A program made the translations under genes and the position numbers. Below are positions 1 through 11,425 of a DNA stretch of 26,463 nt, one piece after another. The notes beneath the pieces were generated by a model. That model made no database searches. It saw only the letters and a list, made by a program, of their open reading frames with translations, and was not told the DNA's origin. The DNA lies in contig JBBBWG010006480.1 in assembly GCA_037176905.1 (NCBI GenBank), positions 1 through 26,463 of the forward strand. Direction: 5' to 3'. The DNA comes from Azolla pinnata. Its lineage: Eukaryota > Streptophyta > Polypodiopsida > Salviniales > Salviniaceae. Within the stretch, counting starts at the first letter, position 1; each line of letters opens with the position of its first letter.

Positions 1-42
1 AAGAAAACTCAGATCTCGCCATGGCTCTAACCTGAGCTGCTC

Positions 43-77
43 TCTTCTTCTTCTTCTTCTTCTTCTTCTTCTTCTTC
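43..77 (+). repeat. (TTC)n tract at RIF1 5' end
   Basis: About twelve TTC units precede the ATG at 88. A CTAAC branch-point-like motif (27-31) lies upstream and an AG follows at 94-95, so the tract could be the polypyrimidine tract of an intron rather than 5'UTR. A four-codon upstream ORF (ATG at 21, stop at 33-35) would precede the main ATG if this is UTR. Confidence 0.7.
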
Positions 78-87
78 GTTGTCCGTC

Positions 88-3000
88 ATGGGCAGGCTCG
101 TCATCGTCTCCGACATCTTATCCAACGATCCGCATGTGTAAGTGGTTCCTGAAAATCGACGTTTAGACATTGAATTTTTAGAGAGTGAGAGAGAGAGAGA
201 GAGAGAGAGGGAGAGATAGAGAGGAGAATCAGAAGAGAATAGAAGAATTTTGTGTGCATGTATGCGTCTTTGTGCGTACGTATCTACGATGCCAAGTAGC
301 ATGGGGTATACTTTTGCCCCGTTCCATGTGATTGCAAGTACTGCCATGCCATGCTTTGTGCGTGTGAAATGTAACAGCATTAGTTTTGCATTGAAATCCT
401 AAAGCTTTACATTCCAATACAAACCCTTTGTTGCATGCAATTAGACAAAGCACCTGTTTTGAGCAATGCAATTTACGTATACTTTAGGCAAAAGGAGAAA
501 AGCGGCCAGCTAGCAAAGAACGTAAAACAAGAATGTAAAGCGGAAAGTGAGCGAAGAAAAGAAAGCATATGTGGCAATTTACGTGAATTAGGTCTAGTTT
601 TAAGTTGCATATGTGTATACAACTGCATCCTAATCCTTTGTGTGATGACATTTCACTAAAACGTTCCTCTTGTTATATGAATTTAACCAGTGCTTTGTCA
701 GCTTTGAAATTGCTTGGCTATACCTTGCATGGAAACAGCAAAAGGGTAGATCATGTGTCTGGTAAGCCTCTTGAATAAATCCATCTCTTCTTCAACACGA
801 AAGTTTATCAGCTTTATATGTCAATTAATTGGGTGATCAGGGACTTAAATTGAATTGGAATGTTGTATTATTCAGGCAATGATGCATCTACAATGCTACT
901 CAGTCTTTGCCAGCTCATTACCTCGACGAATAACGAAGTATTCTGGAAGCATAATTTTTTTTTTGTTACTAACGTTTTTGAGTAAAAAGTCTTCAATATA
1001 TGTCTTGAAATTTTTGTTCATTTCTCTATTTGGTCCGAATAGTTTTCATTATTTTTGTCAAAGAGATAATATGAAGAACTTCTGGAAGAAGTATCTCATT
1101 TAACTAGACGAGTTCATCACCTGATCACTGACAGTATTCTGGGAAATAATGAAAACTCAGGGATTTTTGCGCGAATGATCTTAATTAAGTATTTTTTGAA
1201 AACTTTTCCAGATGTTTTGTTTATTGTTTCAGGAAAAGTTTAATCCTTGTCCATGTACATTACAATGGTTTTTGGAATCTCTAGGAACTCTGTGGAATTG
1301 CTATCTGGTGCTTGGAGGGAAAAGGTTTAGCCACACAGTTGCGAAAATTCCACATACACTTAATCTTGGAAGCCTTAGTGCATGCAATTGACAACCCAAT
1401 GAACTCAAAGTCTATATCACAGAAAGCAATGGAGGCAAGCTCCTCGATATTTTGATTTTTCTCTCTTTATTGCTCGATCAAGCCAGAAAAGGTGGTATAA
1501 CAATGTTTGATTGAATATATCAGGTTTTAGGGAAGACGTTACTAGAAGTTCCTGTTACAGATACGTCATCATTATGGGCACCTGCAGTATATAGAAAGTT
1601 ACTCTCTACTGATCAAGAAGACTGTGATGCAGCTGAAAAATGTCTGAAACATCTAGAATCAGTTTTGCTTCCTCCAAGTTCCTCTCTTTCTCAGGTGGTA
1701 CACATTTTATCGTTTTCTAATGAAGTTATGCACCCAAAATTGTTGCAACATTAAGAAAGACACATATAAGAACCTCTTTTGAGAAGTTGAAGTTTAGATG
1801 GAATGGGAAACTACATCTGAAAATGTTGTCTCATGTTCAAAAATACTTATGAGAGTAATACACTAAACAAAGTAGAAAATCCAAAGTTATCTATCAGCAA
1901 TTTCATACGTTGGCATTCCATGCGCAAGAGAAAATGATGTTTCTTCTTCTACATAAGTATCCAGTCATGATCTTAGATTAACTGGACTTCTCCATTCATA
2001 GTATCATCAACATGGATTCTGATTTGGAGGTGCTTTCCTTGGGGGGGTTTACAAAGCGAGGAAAGCACCACAAAAGAAACTAGGAATCGTGTTTTTTATT
2101 GACTTTATGGTAGGCGTTCAGATGAAGGTATTATATTAGTGAAAAGTGCATTGATATAGATCATTTTATTTAGCACTGAAAATGCATATTTAAGATGAAT
2201 ATCACTATGTTCTAGATAATGATGTAGAAAAATGTACGAAGGTGAAGTTTTATTTGTATTCATCCATTTAGTATTTCCGACTACTGGGAAGTAACTTGAA
2301 AGGAAGGAGGTGAATTAAGTATAAATGTGTTTTCACTTGAATCCTTTCATCTTTGGAACTTTTCATTTGTAAGCTTGTCCAAGTTGGATACTAACAACCT
2401 ACTCCAACTGCTATCTAGGTTGTTGTGACAGACATAAATGAAACACTATTGCCAAAGATGGAGAAAATGGTAAAAACAAGGACATTGATGTTGAATACAA
2501 TTCGTGCTTGGGGCTGGTTAGTCAAGCTTCTTGGAGGCTTGGCTGGACAGCATAAAATCCTCCTAAATCAACTGTTAAAGATACTTGAGATAACATTTAT
2601 GAGCAATGATGAGTTTGTCAAACTTGCGTCTCTGGTTAGTAATCTTCTACTATACATCATAAGATAAGTACTCTGTTATTGGTAAAAAACCGTAGGAGAA
2701 AAACACTAAAATACCCAAGGCTGGTTAATTATTTGCCAGAATACCCCTCCTGTAGCACTAGAATTACTCCTACGAAATTGATGCTGTTCAATTTTGGAAA
2801 AAGAGGAGCATTGTGTAAAATATTTTGAGTGCTAGTGGTGGTTGATGATCGGCCTATATTAAATGTTTATGTATATTGAGTTCAATGATTTGAATGGCAG
2901 GTTGCTTGGGAATCGTTGATTGATGCATTGCTCCAGCCTTCGATCATATCAGGCATGGATAATACCTCAATAACTCCACCATCATTTGGATATGAGAAGC

Positions 3001-6000
3001 CATACTTGAGGCCTTCTTTGCAAAGGATAAAGCTTCTGATGATGCCTATAGAAACGATCATTAGAAATGAAAGAGATGAAGTAGTACGGCAGGCATGCTG
3101 GCGAACATGGGCTTATTTTGCTCATAAGATTGGCCCAGTAATCAACCAACCATCAATAACTACTGTTCTAGTTGCCCCAATATTTACAGAAATATTTAAA
3201 CGTGGCCCTGACAAAGGAAACCCATCATTATGGGATCTCTGTCTCAATGCATTAGAAGATTGGGTCTCCTGTAAACTAAGAGACAAGCTTGATTCTGGCA
3301 TGTTGAGAGTGGTGTCAGATGTGGATAGGGAGGACAGGATTGCATCTCCAAATACTCCTACTTATCATGTTCCTGGACTTATCAGTGCAAGCAATCTAAG
3401 TATTGATTGGGCTCCATGGTCACCTGACTCTCTTAATCTTATATTGCAATTGGTGAAAGCTCTTTGGGATTTTGGTATCAAGGGTTTACACTTAAAAGAA
3501 CCATATCTTGGCAATCTTAGCTTGAATGGGGCCCTCAGATTGTTTGTGTTAGTTGTGAAAGGAGTAGAAGATGATGGAAAGGCTTCTATTCAACCTTCCA
3601 AGCAACATGTTGACTCTGTGCACAGTTTGCTGAGGTTTGTGAGTGGTATTGCTTTTGATTGTGAGCTAGAAGCAAATAAAAAGGATCTCATCTCTGCTGT
3701 ATGGGCTGCTGTTGAGAAACTTACTGAGCTCAAAAGTCTTGTGCTTTCTTCAACCTTCTATAAGATAGCTCTTAGCCATCTTATAAAACAGGGAGAATCA
3801 AGTGAATCTTGCAAAGAACAATGTAGTGGAACAGAAAAGCAAGAGATTGTACAGAATGGATCTTGTGATGTCACACCTATTGTGTTTATATTAGGGATAT
3901 GGCTTCGATTTGGTTACAGAGTAATGAATGAAGAAGGGAGTGATAAATTCTTGGAGAGAGTTAAACGATTGTCTGTATTGGCTATTTCAGGGCTGGGAAC
4001 CATGGGTAACCTTTTTGGGATTTCTCGTGTATTAAATTGGCTTCTTCATTTAAATTCAAACAAAGTGGTTAGAGAATTCATGGACCAAGCAGATAAAAAA
4101 CAGGTGACAGTTGCACAAAGGGGATTCGACAAATCAAGTTACTTGATGTGCATTTGGAAGGTTTTTGCTGAACAAATAACCAACCATCTTGAAAGTGCTA
4201 ATGTTGTATCTGCCATTGAGGGCGGTGTTGGTGACTCAGGCTATCAGGTTATCCAGGATTTGTTGCTTTTTCCTATTCAGATTCATATACAGGAGTTCTC
4301 TCTTGGCAAAATTAATGAAGTAGAAAGATCTAAAGACTGTATGGGTACAAGTAATTCCCAGGATAGTATTGATCCACTTCTCACTTCATGGTTCAAGCTT
4401 TTTAATTGTGTCTCCCACATCCCATCTCTGATCTCATCCCAACCAAACTTCTTTTCCAGTTCACTTTGCCAAAGACTTCTAATGTTGCTTGATGAGCCAA
4501 TCCACCGAGAAAGAGAAGGAAATCATGCTTTTCGTGAAATCATTTTACTCATTGAGATGCTTGGATGCATTACTGAGAATGTTTTGAAGCAGACAGAAAT
4601 TTCAACTATTGAAATGTTGGCAGCATCTAGAACAAAACGTCTAGGATGCCTGTCGAGGCTTTTTCATGGTGCACTGGGATGTGAAATAGATGATAGAAGC
4701 AATATTCGACATATTCTTTCTCTCGTTTCTAGGTTTGTTCCAGCAAAACATTCTCATTGAATAATGCTATCAATTCACACAATAATTGGCTAAAGGTGGT
4801 TGGAAATTGATCTAACAATGGATCTGAGCATGATATTTGTATAAGAGAAACTATGTTAAATATATGTATATGGTGTTGTGGCTTCAGATAATATGGTTAT
4901 GTTATTTTTGGGCTAAAGAATGCTAACTTATCTTCCTGTGTTTGATCATTTCACTAGGTTAACAGATATGTCATGCGACGAAATACTTGCTAAGAAGAGA
5001 TATTGGTTGGGCCCTGCATCTAGGTACGTTGTTCATTATATTTTGTACTATTCTTCTTTTCTCTGGTTTAAGACAATGCTTGCACTTAAAGATGCTGTAA
5101 GGTGACAAGAAAATTTGTCATCGGGTTGAGATCTTGATTCAAATCTATTGAAGCAAATTTGGAGCATATTTTGCAAATTGAGAAAAGCTAGTTTCACACA
5201 GATTCTCCCCCAGGGACATGGAAACTTGAAGGAGTTACAAATATCCTCATGTTGGCCTGCCAAAAATTCATAGAAAGGACTAGTAAAATAAGTGGTTAAT
5301 CACTTGATTTATTCAGATGGAAAGGGCATTTCAGATAATGATATGGCTTGTTATACTTTGTTCAAATGAATTTAAGATTCTGTGATCTTCATAAATATTA
5401 GTGATATTTGATGATTTTCTGAACTGTTCTATGGTTGCATGAAATCTGCATCATTATTATAGACTTTCATTATATGGGCTGTTGAAAACTATGCTTTCAG
5501 ATAGAAGTCTTGTAACCTTTGATTGTTTGGACTTGAATAGGATGCTAAAAGAGTTGGCAACATTTATCAAACGTCTTCATTCTCAACAAGACGTGCTTAT
5601 TTTCCTACAGGTGATTCAACGTTTTCTTAGTGTTGTATTAAATTCAAGTCAAGAGATGTGAAAGTACTTTTATTATTATTATTTTCTATTGCAGTGCTTT
5701 TCCAACTCTTTTGCAAAGTGGATACGAGCTTCTTATGCCTCATTATGTTCTGGGCAAGAGACAGATATGCGACCGCGAAGACTAAAAGTTTCTCTAGAGC
5801 AAGCATGGGAGGGGCATCTGGCTGGTTTGGAGAGGCATATTCCCCTTCACAATTTTAACTCTAATCTTCTTTTGATTCAATCATCAGCCTTGTTGGCAGC
5901 ATTTCAGCATCCTCATGCTTCCATATTTAGGCCTACTCTCTCTTTTTGGGAGGTAACTTATGGGAGGAGAATGGCTTCCTTGGAATACCCACCGTGTTTG

Positions 6001-7995
6001 CTTCCAATACTTACTAAGTTGAAAAGCAGAGTTAATATTTCATTACCAGGTTGGCGACGAGAGGTCACTAAGGATTTAGGGTCCTTTTCTGGATATGTTG
6101 GTCTTCCATATAGAGGCAAAAGGTGGAGACAAATGTTTCAACAGCAGTTATCAGACATAAATGATGTTCCACAGTGCAAAGATACATTAGCTGGATCCAA
6201 ATCTGAATTGGGTGATATAGATAAGGCCTCTAATTTGAAGGCAGCAGCCTCAGGTACTCCAGTTTCAGCAAATATGGAGTCAGGTGCTAATAATCTGGAA
6301 GTTCAAACTTTGTCTGTAGACTCATCATTGAACGACCTTTCTCATTTGCCTCAGGCATTGGTTATAAACACATCATTGAGCAACCTTTCTCCTGTGCCTG
6401 GGACATTATCTATTGACGCATCGTTAACAAGCTTTCCTCGCTTGCCTCAGACAGTGGAGTGCATGAGTAGAGAAGTAGAAACATGTGGGGAGTTTTCGCA
6501 TGATCTAGTTGAACTAGCTGCCAATTATGCATCAGCCTTCAGGGTTGAGAATGAAGCTGGAATGAATGCAGTGACAAGCTGTAGTACAAAGGCAGGGAAT
6601 GAGACTGCTATATCTGAGCCAGGTTCGGAGGGTGCTCGTAAAAAGAAGGTGAAATTTTTAAATGATGTAAGGGACACATCTCATTGTGCTTCTATTTCTA
6701 AAGCAGAAGTGGTGGAACTAGTTGGTGAAATACCGGATGCTTCTTTTCACAATAATTCAAAGCAGAGTTTGGATGCAAAGGAAGAAGAGACAAGGAGAGA
6801 GATAAACATAACACAGAAAAGAATACTGAAAAGATGCAAGAATGTGGTTCCCCATGAGGTAAGAAAGCTTGGAATTAAGCGGCAACGGTTTTTAAGGAGC
6901 TCAGGGTGCTTAAGGGGAGGAAAATTCCGGCGGGATACATTGGCAACAGTGAAGAAATCAGAAAAAATATTAATCAAGCCTTGTACTGATGCTACTGCGG
7001 GGTCTACTAAAATGGGAGGAAGTGTAGAACAATGCCGAAAGAGAGGTCGGCCTCGAAAAATGCAGTGGCTGGAAGAAGATAAAACGACAAATGCCAAGAA
7101 GGAATGCGGAAAACAGGGCCAACCCCTGGAAACAATGGTAAGCTGTGGAGAGGTAAACACAAGTGCTATTGTTGTAAGCCCTGGCATGGTCGATCACATA
7201 ATTGATGGCCATGGTCTTTCTCAGTGGATGCAAATGTCATGTGACCGAGGTGGAAGCTTGATTGATGGGGATGAACTCATTCGAATGCAAGATACTGTGC
7301 TTAGTTCTCCACCTTTGCCTTTTCGTGTTCAAGCACTGAATCATGGTATTTTAGGTGAAGCTGTAAATTCACGTTCATCGGGACAGCTGAAGGCCAGTAT
7401 TGTATCAAATAGACCACACCGCCGAAAAAGTAGTTTCCCGAAAAAGATACCCTTTTTCCAAATCAATGAACCACTTGTACAAGAAGAGTATAACAAGAAA
7501 GTGAAGGCAGTGAAAGATGAAGGGCTAGAGTTGAAGGGTTCAAGCTTGTCTCCTTCGAAGAAGCTAAGGTCTGGCAGGAAGCTCAAGCCTCCGGTATACA
7601 ATCCTACCTTACAGGTCAATGTAAAACCCCCTCCCATTGAAGAGAGTGTTCAGCAGGAAAGTAAAACAGATATGTGCCACAGCAATAGCAAAGAAGATCA
7701 TAAGGGTAGTAGCTCATGTATGGCCTCTATGCACGGGCTTGGTAACGAGAATAATGGTGTGATTGAGACCCATTATGATGGTTGCAGTTCCTTAGCACTT
7801 AGTGAGCAGCTGGATACCTTGGCCCCGAAATGGAGGATTTGTGATCTTCTGGCTGCAATTTGTTCTTCACCTGAATGGAGAGCCATGAAATATGAAGATT
7901 TAGCCTGTGCCCAAAAGCACATGTGGAGCATCATGGGCATTATCAGCGAGAACAAGGAAAAGTTATTAAACAAGCATTACTACCAGATGTCTTGA
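88..7995 (+). CDS. RIF1: RIF1-like telomere/replication-timing protein (5' end uncertain)
   Basis: In animals and yeast RIF1 recruits protein phosphatase 1 to chromatin to control origin firing, break repair and telomeres. Phase-consistent exons read by eye: 88-137, 691-761, 876-937, 1285-1434, 1524-1694, 2419-2634, 2901-4732, 4958-5023, 5541-5610 and 5695-7995, giving 1662 codons. Residues about 1-900 read as the Rif1 N-terminal HEAT domain: ALSALKLLGYTLH, GIAIWCLEG, VHAIDNPM, LWAPAVYRKLL, IRAWGWLVKLLGG, VAWESLIDALLQPS, RPTLSFWEVTYG. Residues about 900-1662 are low-complexity and basic, with 16-residue repeats (1102-1149), KVKF (1214-1217) and an AT-hook (1344-1351), ending in a conserved-looking Trp-rich tail (WRICDLLAAICSSPEW). 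Known RIF1 proteins have roughly 60 more residues before the first block seen here. So either ATG 88 is the start or upstream exons lie outside the window and join at AG 94-95. Family assignment is firm; the ends are less certain. Confidence 0.88.
181..233 (+). repeat. GA-rich microsatellite in first RIF1 intron
   Basis: An interrupted GA run lies just after the GTAAGT donor at 138. It sits inside the intron 138-690, in which I see no further exon. Confidence 0.8.
1435..1523 (+). other. GC-AG intron of RIF1
   Basis: Exon four ends GCAATGGAG and is followed by GCAAGC instead of a GT donor; the next exon starts after ATATCAG at 1523. The join keeps phase 0 and yields KAMEVLGKTLLEVP, which fits the RIF1 alignment. 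No GT donor nearby preserves the frame. GC-AG introns are a known minor class processed by the major spliceosome. Confidence 0.8.
6310..6453 (+). repeat. Three in-frame 48-nt repeats in RIF1 exon ten
   Basis: Three consecutive diverged 16-codon units read LSVDSSLNDLSHLPQA, LVINTSLSNLSPVPGT and LSIDASLTSFPRLPQT. The shared pattern is hydrophobic-x-hydrophobic-[DN]-x-SL followed by a Pro near the end. They lie in the predicted disordered part, before the KVKF motif. The function is unknown. Confidence 0.85.
6646..6657 (+). other. RVxF-like PP1 docking motif (KVKF) in RIF1
   Basis: RKKKVKFLNDVRD fits the [RK]-x(0,1)-[VI]-x-[FW] PP1-binding consensus, with the usual basic residues before it. RIF1 proteins in yeast and animals bind PP1 through RVxF and SILK motifs. 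A degenerate second motif, RILK, is encoded at 6820-6831. Binding is inferred, not shown. Confidence 0.6.
7036..7059 (+). other. AT-hook in RIF1 C-terminal region
   Basis: RKRGRPRK contains the GRP core flanked by basic residues, the classic AT-hook that binds the minor groove of AT-rich DNA. A second basic stretch (KKLRSGRKLKPP) is encoded near 7558-7593. Together they suggest a DNA- or chromatin-binding C-terminus. Confidence 0.8.
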
Positions 7996-8377
7996 GCCCA
8001 AAAGCGGATGACGATGCGATTATGGTGGATGCAGAAATTCATGCATGGCTTTACAGTGAAATCTTACATGGTGTCAAAGATTATGGAGCTCCACAAGAGT
8101 GCATCAGCTCCAAGCCGAATCCTCCTAATCTGTAAAAATGGCAAGCAATTTCTCTGTCCGAGGGAGCGCAAACTGATTCTTCTGGCATGAAGAAACGGCA
8201 ATAGCCATCACATTCACGTCTGAAGTTATCAATCCTTTTGGCTGTGATTATTTCTTGACATTATGCATGCAATGGCAGTGTATATGCACCATTCCTTTGA
8301 CATTGATCCAACAGCCGTTTGGGCTTTGTACTACGCAATTGATGTATTGTTGATTAATGCATGAAGAATCATCTCCG

Positions 8378-8530
8378 AAGTATCTTTGGCTTGAAGTGGA
8401 TCGAGAATTTCATCAATGTGGATTATCTGATTTCAAGCCACGTCCTAGTTCATACACAGTGTAAGTTGTGGAAAAGAGGATAGTGTCATGCGTACTAAGT
8501 ATCTTTGGCTTGAAGCGGATCAAGAATTTC
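8378..8530 (+). repeat. Direct repeat, 34 bp, 119 bp apart
   Basis: Copies at 8378-8411 and 8497-8530 share AAGTATCTTTGGCTTGAAG, then GGATC(G/A)AGAATTTC, differing at two positions. The spacer between them is not obviously duplicated. Position suggests the RIF1 3'UTR or just beyond. Confidence 0.8.
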
Positions 8531-9714
8531 AAGCTTTTGAAATGAAATTAATCAATGAATGTATTAGTAGTAAATTTTGGAAACTTGTGAATTAGTGGCC
8601 CTCAAGAAGCCAACAAACATCGAGAGTATACAACAATGAGCAAAAATCAAAAGATTGGCAGAGTTACATCATCAATGCTTGGTTTGTCGGTCCACGAAAA
8701 CTATGTTTAGTGAATATAATTACTGAAACTTTTGTTGTAAATAGAATCAAGTTTTATGAGTAAAAATTAGCTTTAATTGCAACTCCATGTATATCCGATT
8801 AATCCTTAACCACTTCTATAATCGTAGAGAATTGCAGTGTTAATCGAGTAAAGAGAAAAGAAAATAGGACAAAAAGGTATCAACACGAATGTATTCATGC
8901 ATATCCACAGTGGATTAAGGCTGCTAATTAGGTGTGCGAGAAAACTCAAGGGATCATAATTAGCTGCAGGAACATAGTAATCCGTCATCACTATCATGGG
9001 CATCTGATGATGGTCAAACTGACAAGCACTAGAGCAATATCTTTGTTGCTTCATGAATTGGCTGTCACAAATAAGCAATCGCCAAGAACAAATGAGCGAA
9101 GGAGAAGCATACAAATAGTTCGACTACAGTTGGCTTATCTTACCGATTCCGCATCGGCCTCAGCTTCTACCTGATATCAATGCCCTAATAGACATTGATA
9201 GATACTACAACAACAATTGCAGCTTGTGACAGTGGCAGTTTCGCAGATCGACCGATCGCCAACCGCCGCCAGTGCTACTTTGGCAATGGCATCTAGCGTA
9301 GTTTGCAAGAGCTCGGCACCTCACCGCTCCCAGTACTGCGCATTGTAGCATGAACGGAAGGAAACCTGCATATGGAGAATCGCAGGACACTTAAATTCGG
9401 CAGGAATGGATCGATTCAGATCGGAGAGAGAAACGAATCGAAAGATAAGCACGGCTGGTTTCGTTTCCAGAATTACAAAGCCTCGAGGTACGACGAAGAC
9501 ACAGATCAAGATCGAGACGAGCCGATCATAAGTTTGAGTTGAGTAAAAGCATGAGGTAAAGAAAAAAACAACTGTTTCTGTTGATGAAATTTGTCAAATT
9601 AGGCCATCTTTCACAGCTAAATTTGATGGCTTAAATTGCATAGAATTTAGCATTAGCAGAAGCTTTTGGGCAAATATATAGAGAGAAAAAAGACACACAA
9701 GAGAGATCATCTCT

Positions 9715-9738
9715 CCATCTCCATCTCCATCTCCATCT
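9715..9738 (+). repeat. (CCATCT)n in 5'UTR
   Basis: Four CCATCT units followed by CTTCTTCCTCTTCTTCATCTTCATC lead directly to the ATG at 9767. The pyrimidine-rich leader resembles the CTT-rich leaders before the RIF1 and SLP coding regions here. Confidence 0.8.
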
Positions 9739-9766
9739 CTGCTTCTTCCTCTTCTTCATCTTCATC

Positions 9767-11425
9767 ATGAAGAAGAGGAGAACAGAGAGCCCTGGCCTTG
9801 AAGATGCAGAGAGGAGCCTCCATGCCTCCTTCTGTGCTGCTGCTAACTCCATTTCGCACCTCTACACCCAAGCCCAGACCCAGAACAAGATCTCCTTCCA
9901 AGCAGGCCAGCGCCATAGCCTGGTAAGCCTGCACGAACAAGAAGAAACAAGCCCAAAATCACTCCTTCATTTTGCTTTTTTAATAATCCTTTGGTTTTCT
10001 TCATTTCCTTTTCACATGCTTTCAGGCTTCCGTCTCTTGTTTATGTTTGGCATGGATTTATTTATCCAAGTGACATGTGCTAGATCAAGATGAAAGCCTT
10101 TTGCTCTTTGCCTTTCTTTTTTCTTTTCCTGAATGTTATGTTTTCATAGACTTGTAATATAAGTTAAGAATCAATGGGATCCAAGACTGTCTCAGATTGT
10201 GAGCTTAGTGAAGCTACATGTAAGGCTAGATAAATGGCCGTTTTTTTTTCATTGTGTTCAAATTTCAATGCTAGACAAGTTACTTAGGGGGTTAGGCCAA
10301 TTCTTGCCAGGAGGACCTTAGGCAAACGTTGGCAAAATATAGTGCCCTTGCATGATGCCAAAACTTGGAGATACTGGGATCAGAAATAAGGTTAGGTAAA
10401 TATGCCATGTACATACTAGAAAAAATCGATTTTTTAGCAAAGTTTGATAATTAGTTTTCAGTATGTATCTCAAACTTTGAGGGGTGAAGAGCTATAGATA
10501 TGGCTATGTCAATATATTTACAATGATGCTACAATGTTGATGCTTAAATTTATGGCAAGTATGATACATAAAGCATGGGTTGGTGTCTTTAAGATGAATT
10601 GTGAGTCTTGGAAGTTGAACAAACTTAGGTAGAGAATTTGGATACACCGAGATTACTATTTTCTAGATAATTCTAGACCTGAGAGAATTTGGATACACCT
10701 ACATTATTGTTTTCTAGATAATTCTAAACCTGTGATGGAAAGAAAATGTTTGTAAGGTGTACATCAATGTTTCCTAGATGATATTAGTTGAGTAAATGTG
10801 ATAAAATCCTACACAATATTTCTAGGAGGAAGTAGGTAAATTTTGATGAATGTTTCTCTGGATGATGCAAGTCGTACCAACAAGGCTTTATTGAACAAGC
10901 TACATTCAGTTTTTGGTAGCTAGCAAAGTTAGGTTGATTTTTGAGTTATTCAGTCATAGCAGTTTCATCTTTGCAAGATCTCAAATGAAGGTTGATTTTA
11001 AACTATTCAGTCTTCAAAAGGTTTTCTATCATCACATGTCGTACTCTGTGTTGCCAGGACAAGCTCTGTGAGTGGATACAAAAACACCATCTCCAGTTTG
11101 GTTCTTTTCCAGCCACAGCAGATATCGTGGATTATCTAAAGGTATGTTCCTTATCTAAAGTATATTTAAAGTTGAATGAATGAACAGTTCCTCTGTGTCT
11201 ATCTCCCTGAGGTTTAAGAATTCAGGGAAGGAACAATTGCACTGATTCTAGCTCCTTCATTGTTTTTCTATTGTTCTCTCATCCTTCCCAACCCAACAGA
11301 CGGAACTGGAGAATATTAGCCAGAATGAAATTACATTGTTGCAAATTCAAAATGCCACCTCTTTCCCCTCAAATCTCTCAACAGATCAAACAAGGTTTCC
11401 CCCAGGTAAAAAGAGTTGCCTGTGA
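9767..11425 (+). CDS. Conserved plant small protein resembling HAPSTR1/C16orf72 (TAPR1-like)
   Basis: Exons are 9767-9922, 11058-11141 and 11300-11425, all joined in phase 0, giving 121 codons before TGA at 11423-11425. Alternatively a donor at 11406 joined to an acceptor at 11694 gives an immediate TGA (11697-11699) and a 116-residue product, so only the last few residues change. The core reads LHASFCAAANSISHLYTQA, SFQAGQRHSL, DKLCEWIQKH, ADIVDYLKTELE. This pattern (FxxAAxxxxxLY, SFxxG, a tryptophan helix, then DIVxYL) matches uncharacterised plant proteins. It also resembles animal HAPSTR1, a nuclear stress-signalling partner of the E3 ligase HUWE1. The plant family membership is fairly secure, the HAPSTR1 relationship is inference, and the function in plants is unknown to me. 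The N-terminus MKKRR could be a short nuclear-import signal. Confidence 0.75.
10631..10733 (+). repeat. 51 bp tandem duplication in intron one
   Basis: Two adjacent copies begin AGAGAATTTGGATACACC and end AATTCTA(G/A)ACCTG, with a few mismatches. They lie in the long first intron (9923-11057). Loosely related fragments (TTTCCTAGATGATATTAG) follow. No function is implied. Confidence 0.8.

Larger units (their letters stand above)
8136..9766. other. Intergenic stretch between RIF1 and the HAPSTR1-like gene
   Basis: No ORF with recognisable protein character was found on either strand. It should contain the RIF1 3'UTR and the promoter and 5'UTR of the next gene. The only structure seen is a 34 bp direct repeat (8378-8411 and 8497-8530, two mismatches). 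Confidence 0.6.

Noticed and set aside
27..380. 117-codon - strand ORF with poly-Glu and Ser-Leu runs
   Set aside because: Poly-Glu and Ser-Leu are translations of the (TTC)n and (GA)n microsatellites; no independent coding signal.
6747..7187. 146-codon - strand ORF inside RIF1 exon ten
   Set aside because: Antisense shadow of an exon whose + frame is continuous for 766 codons and phase-consistent with upstream exons.
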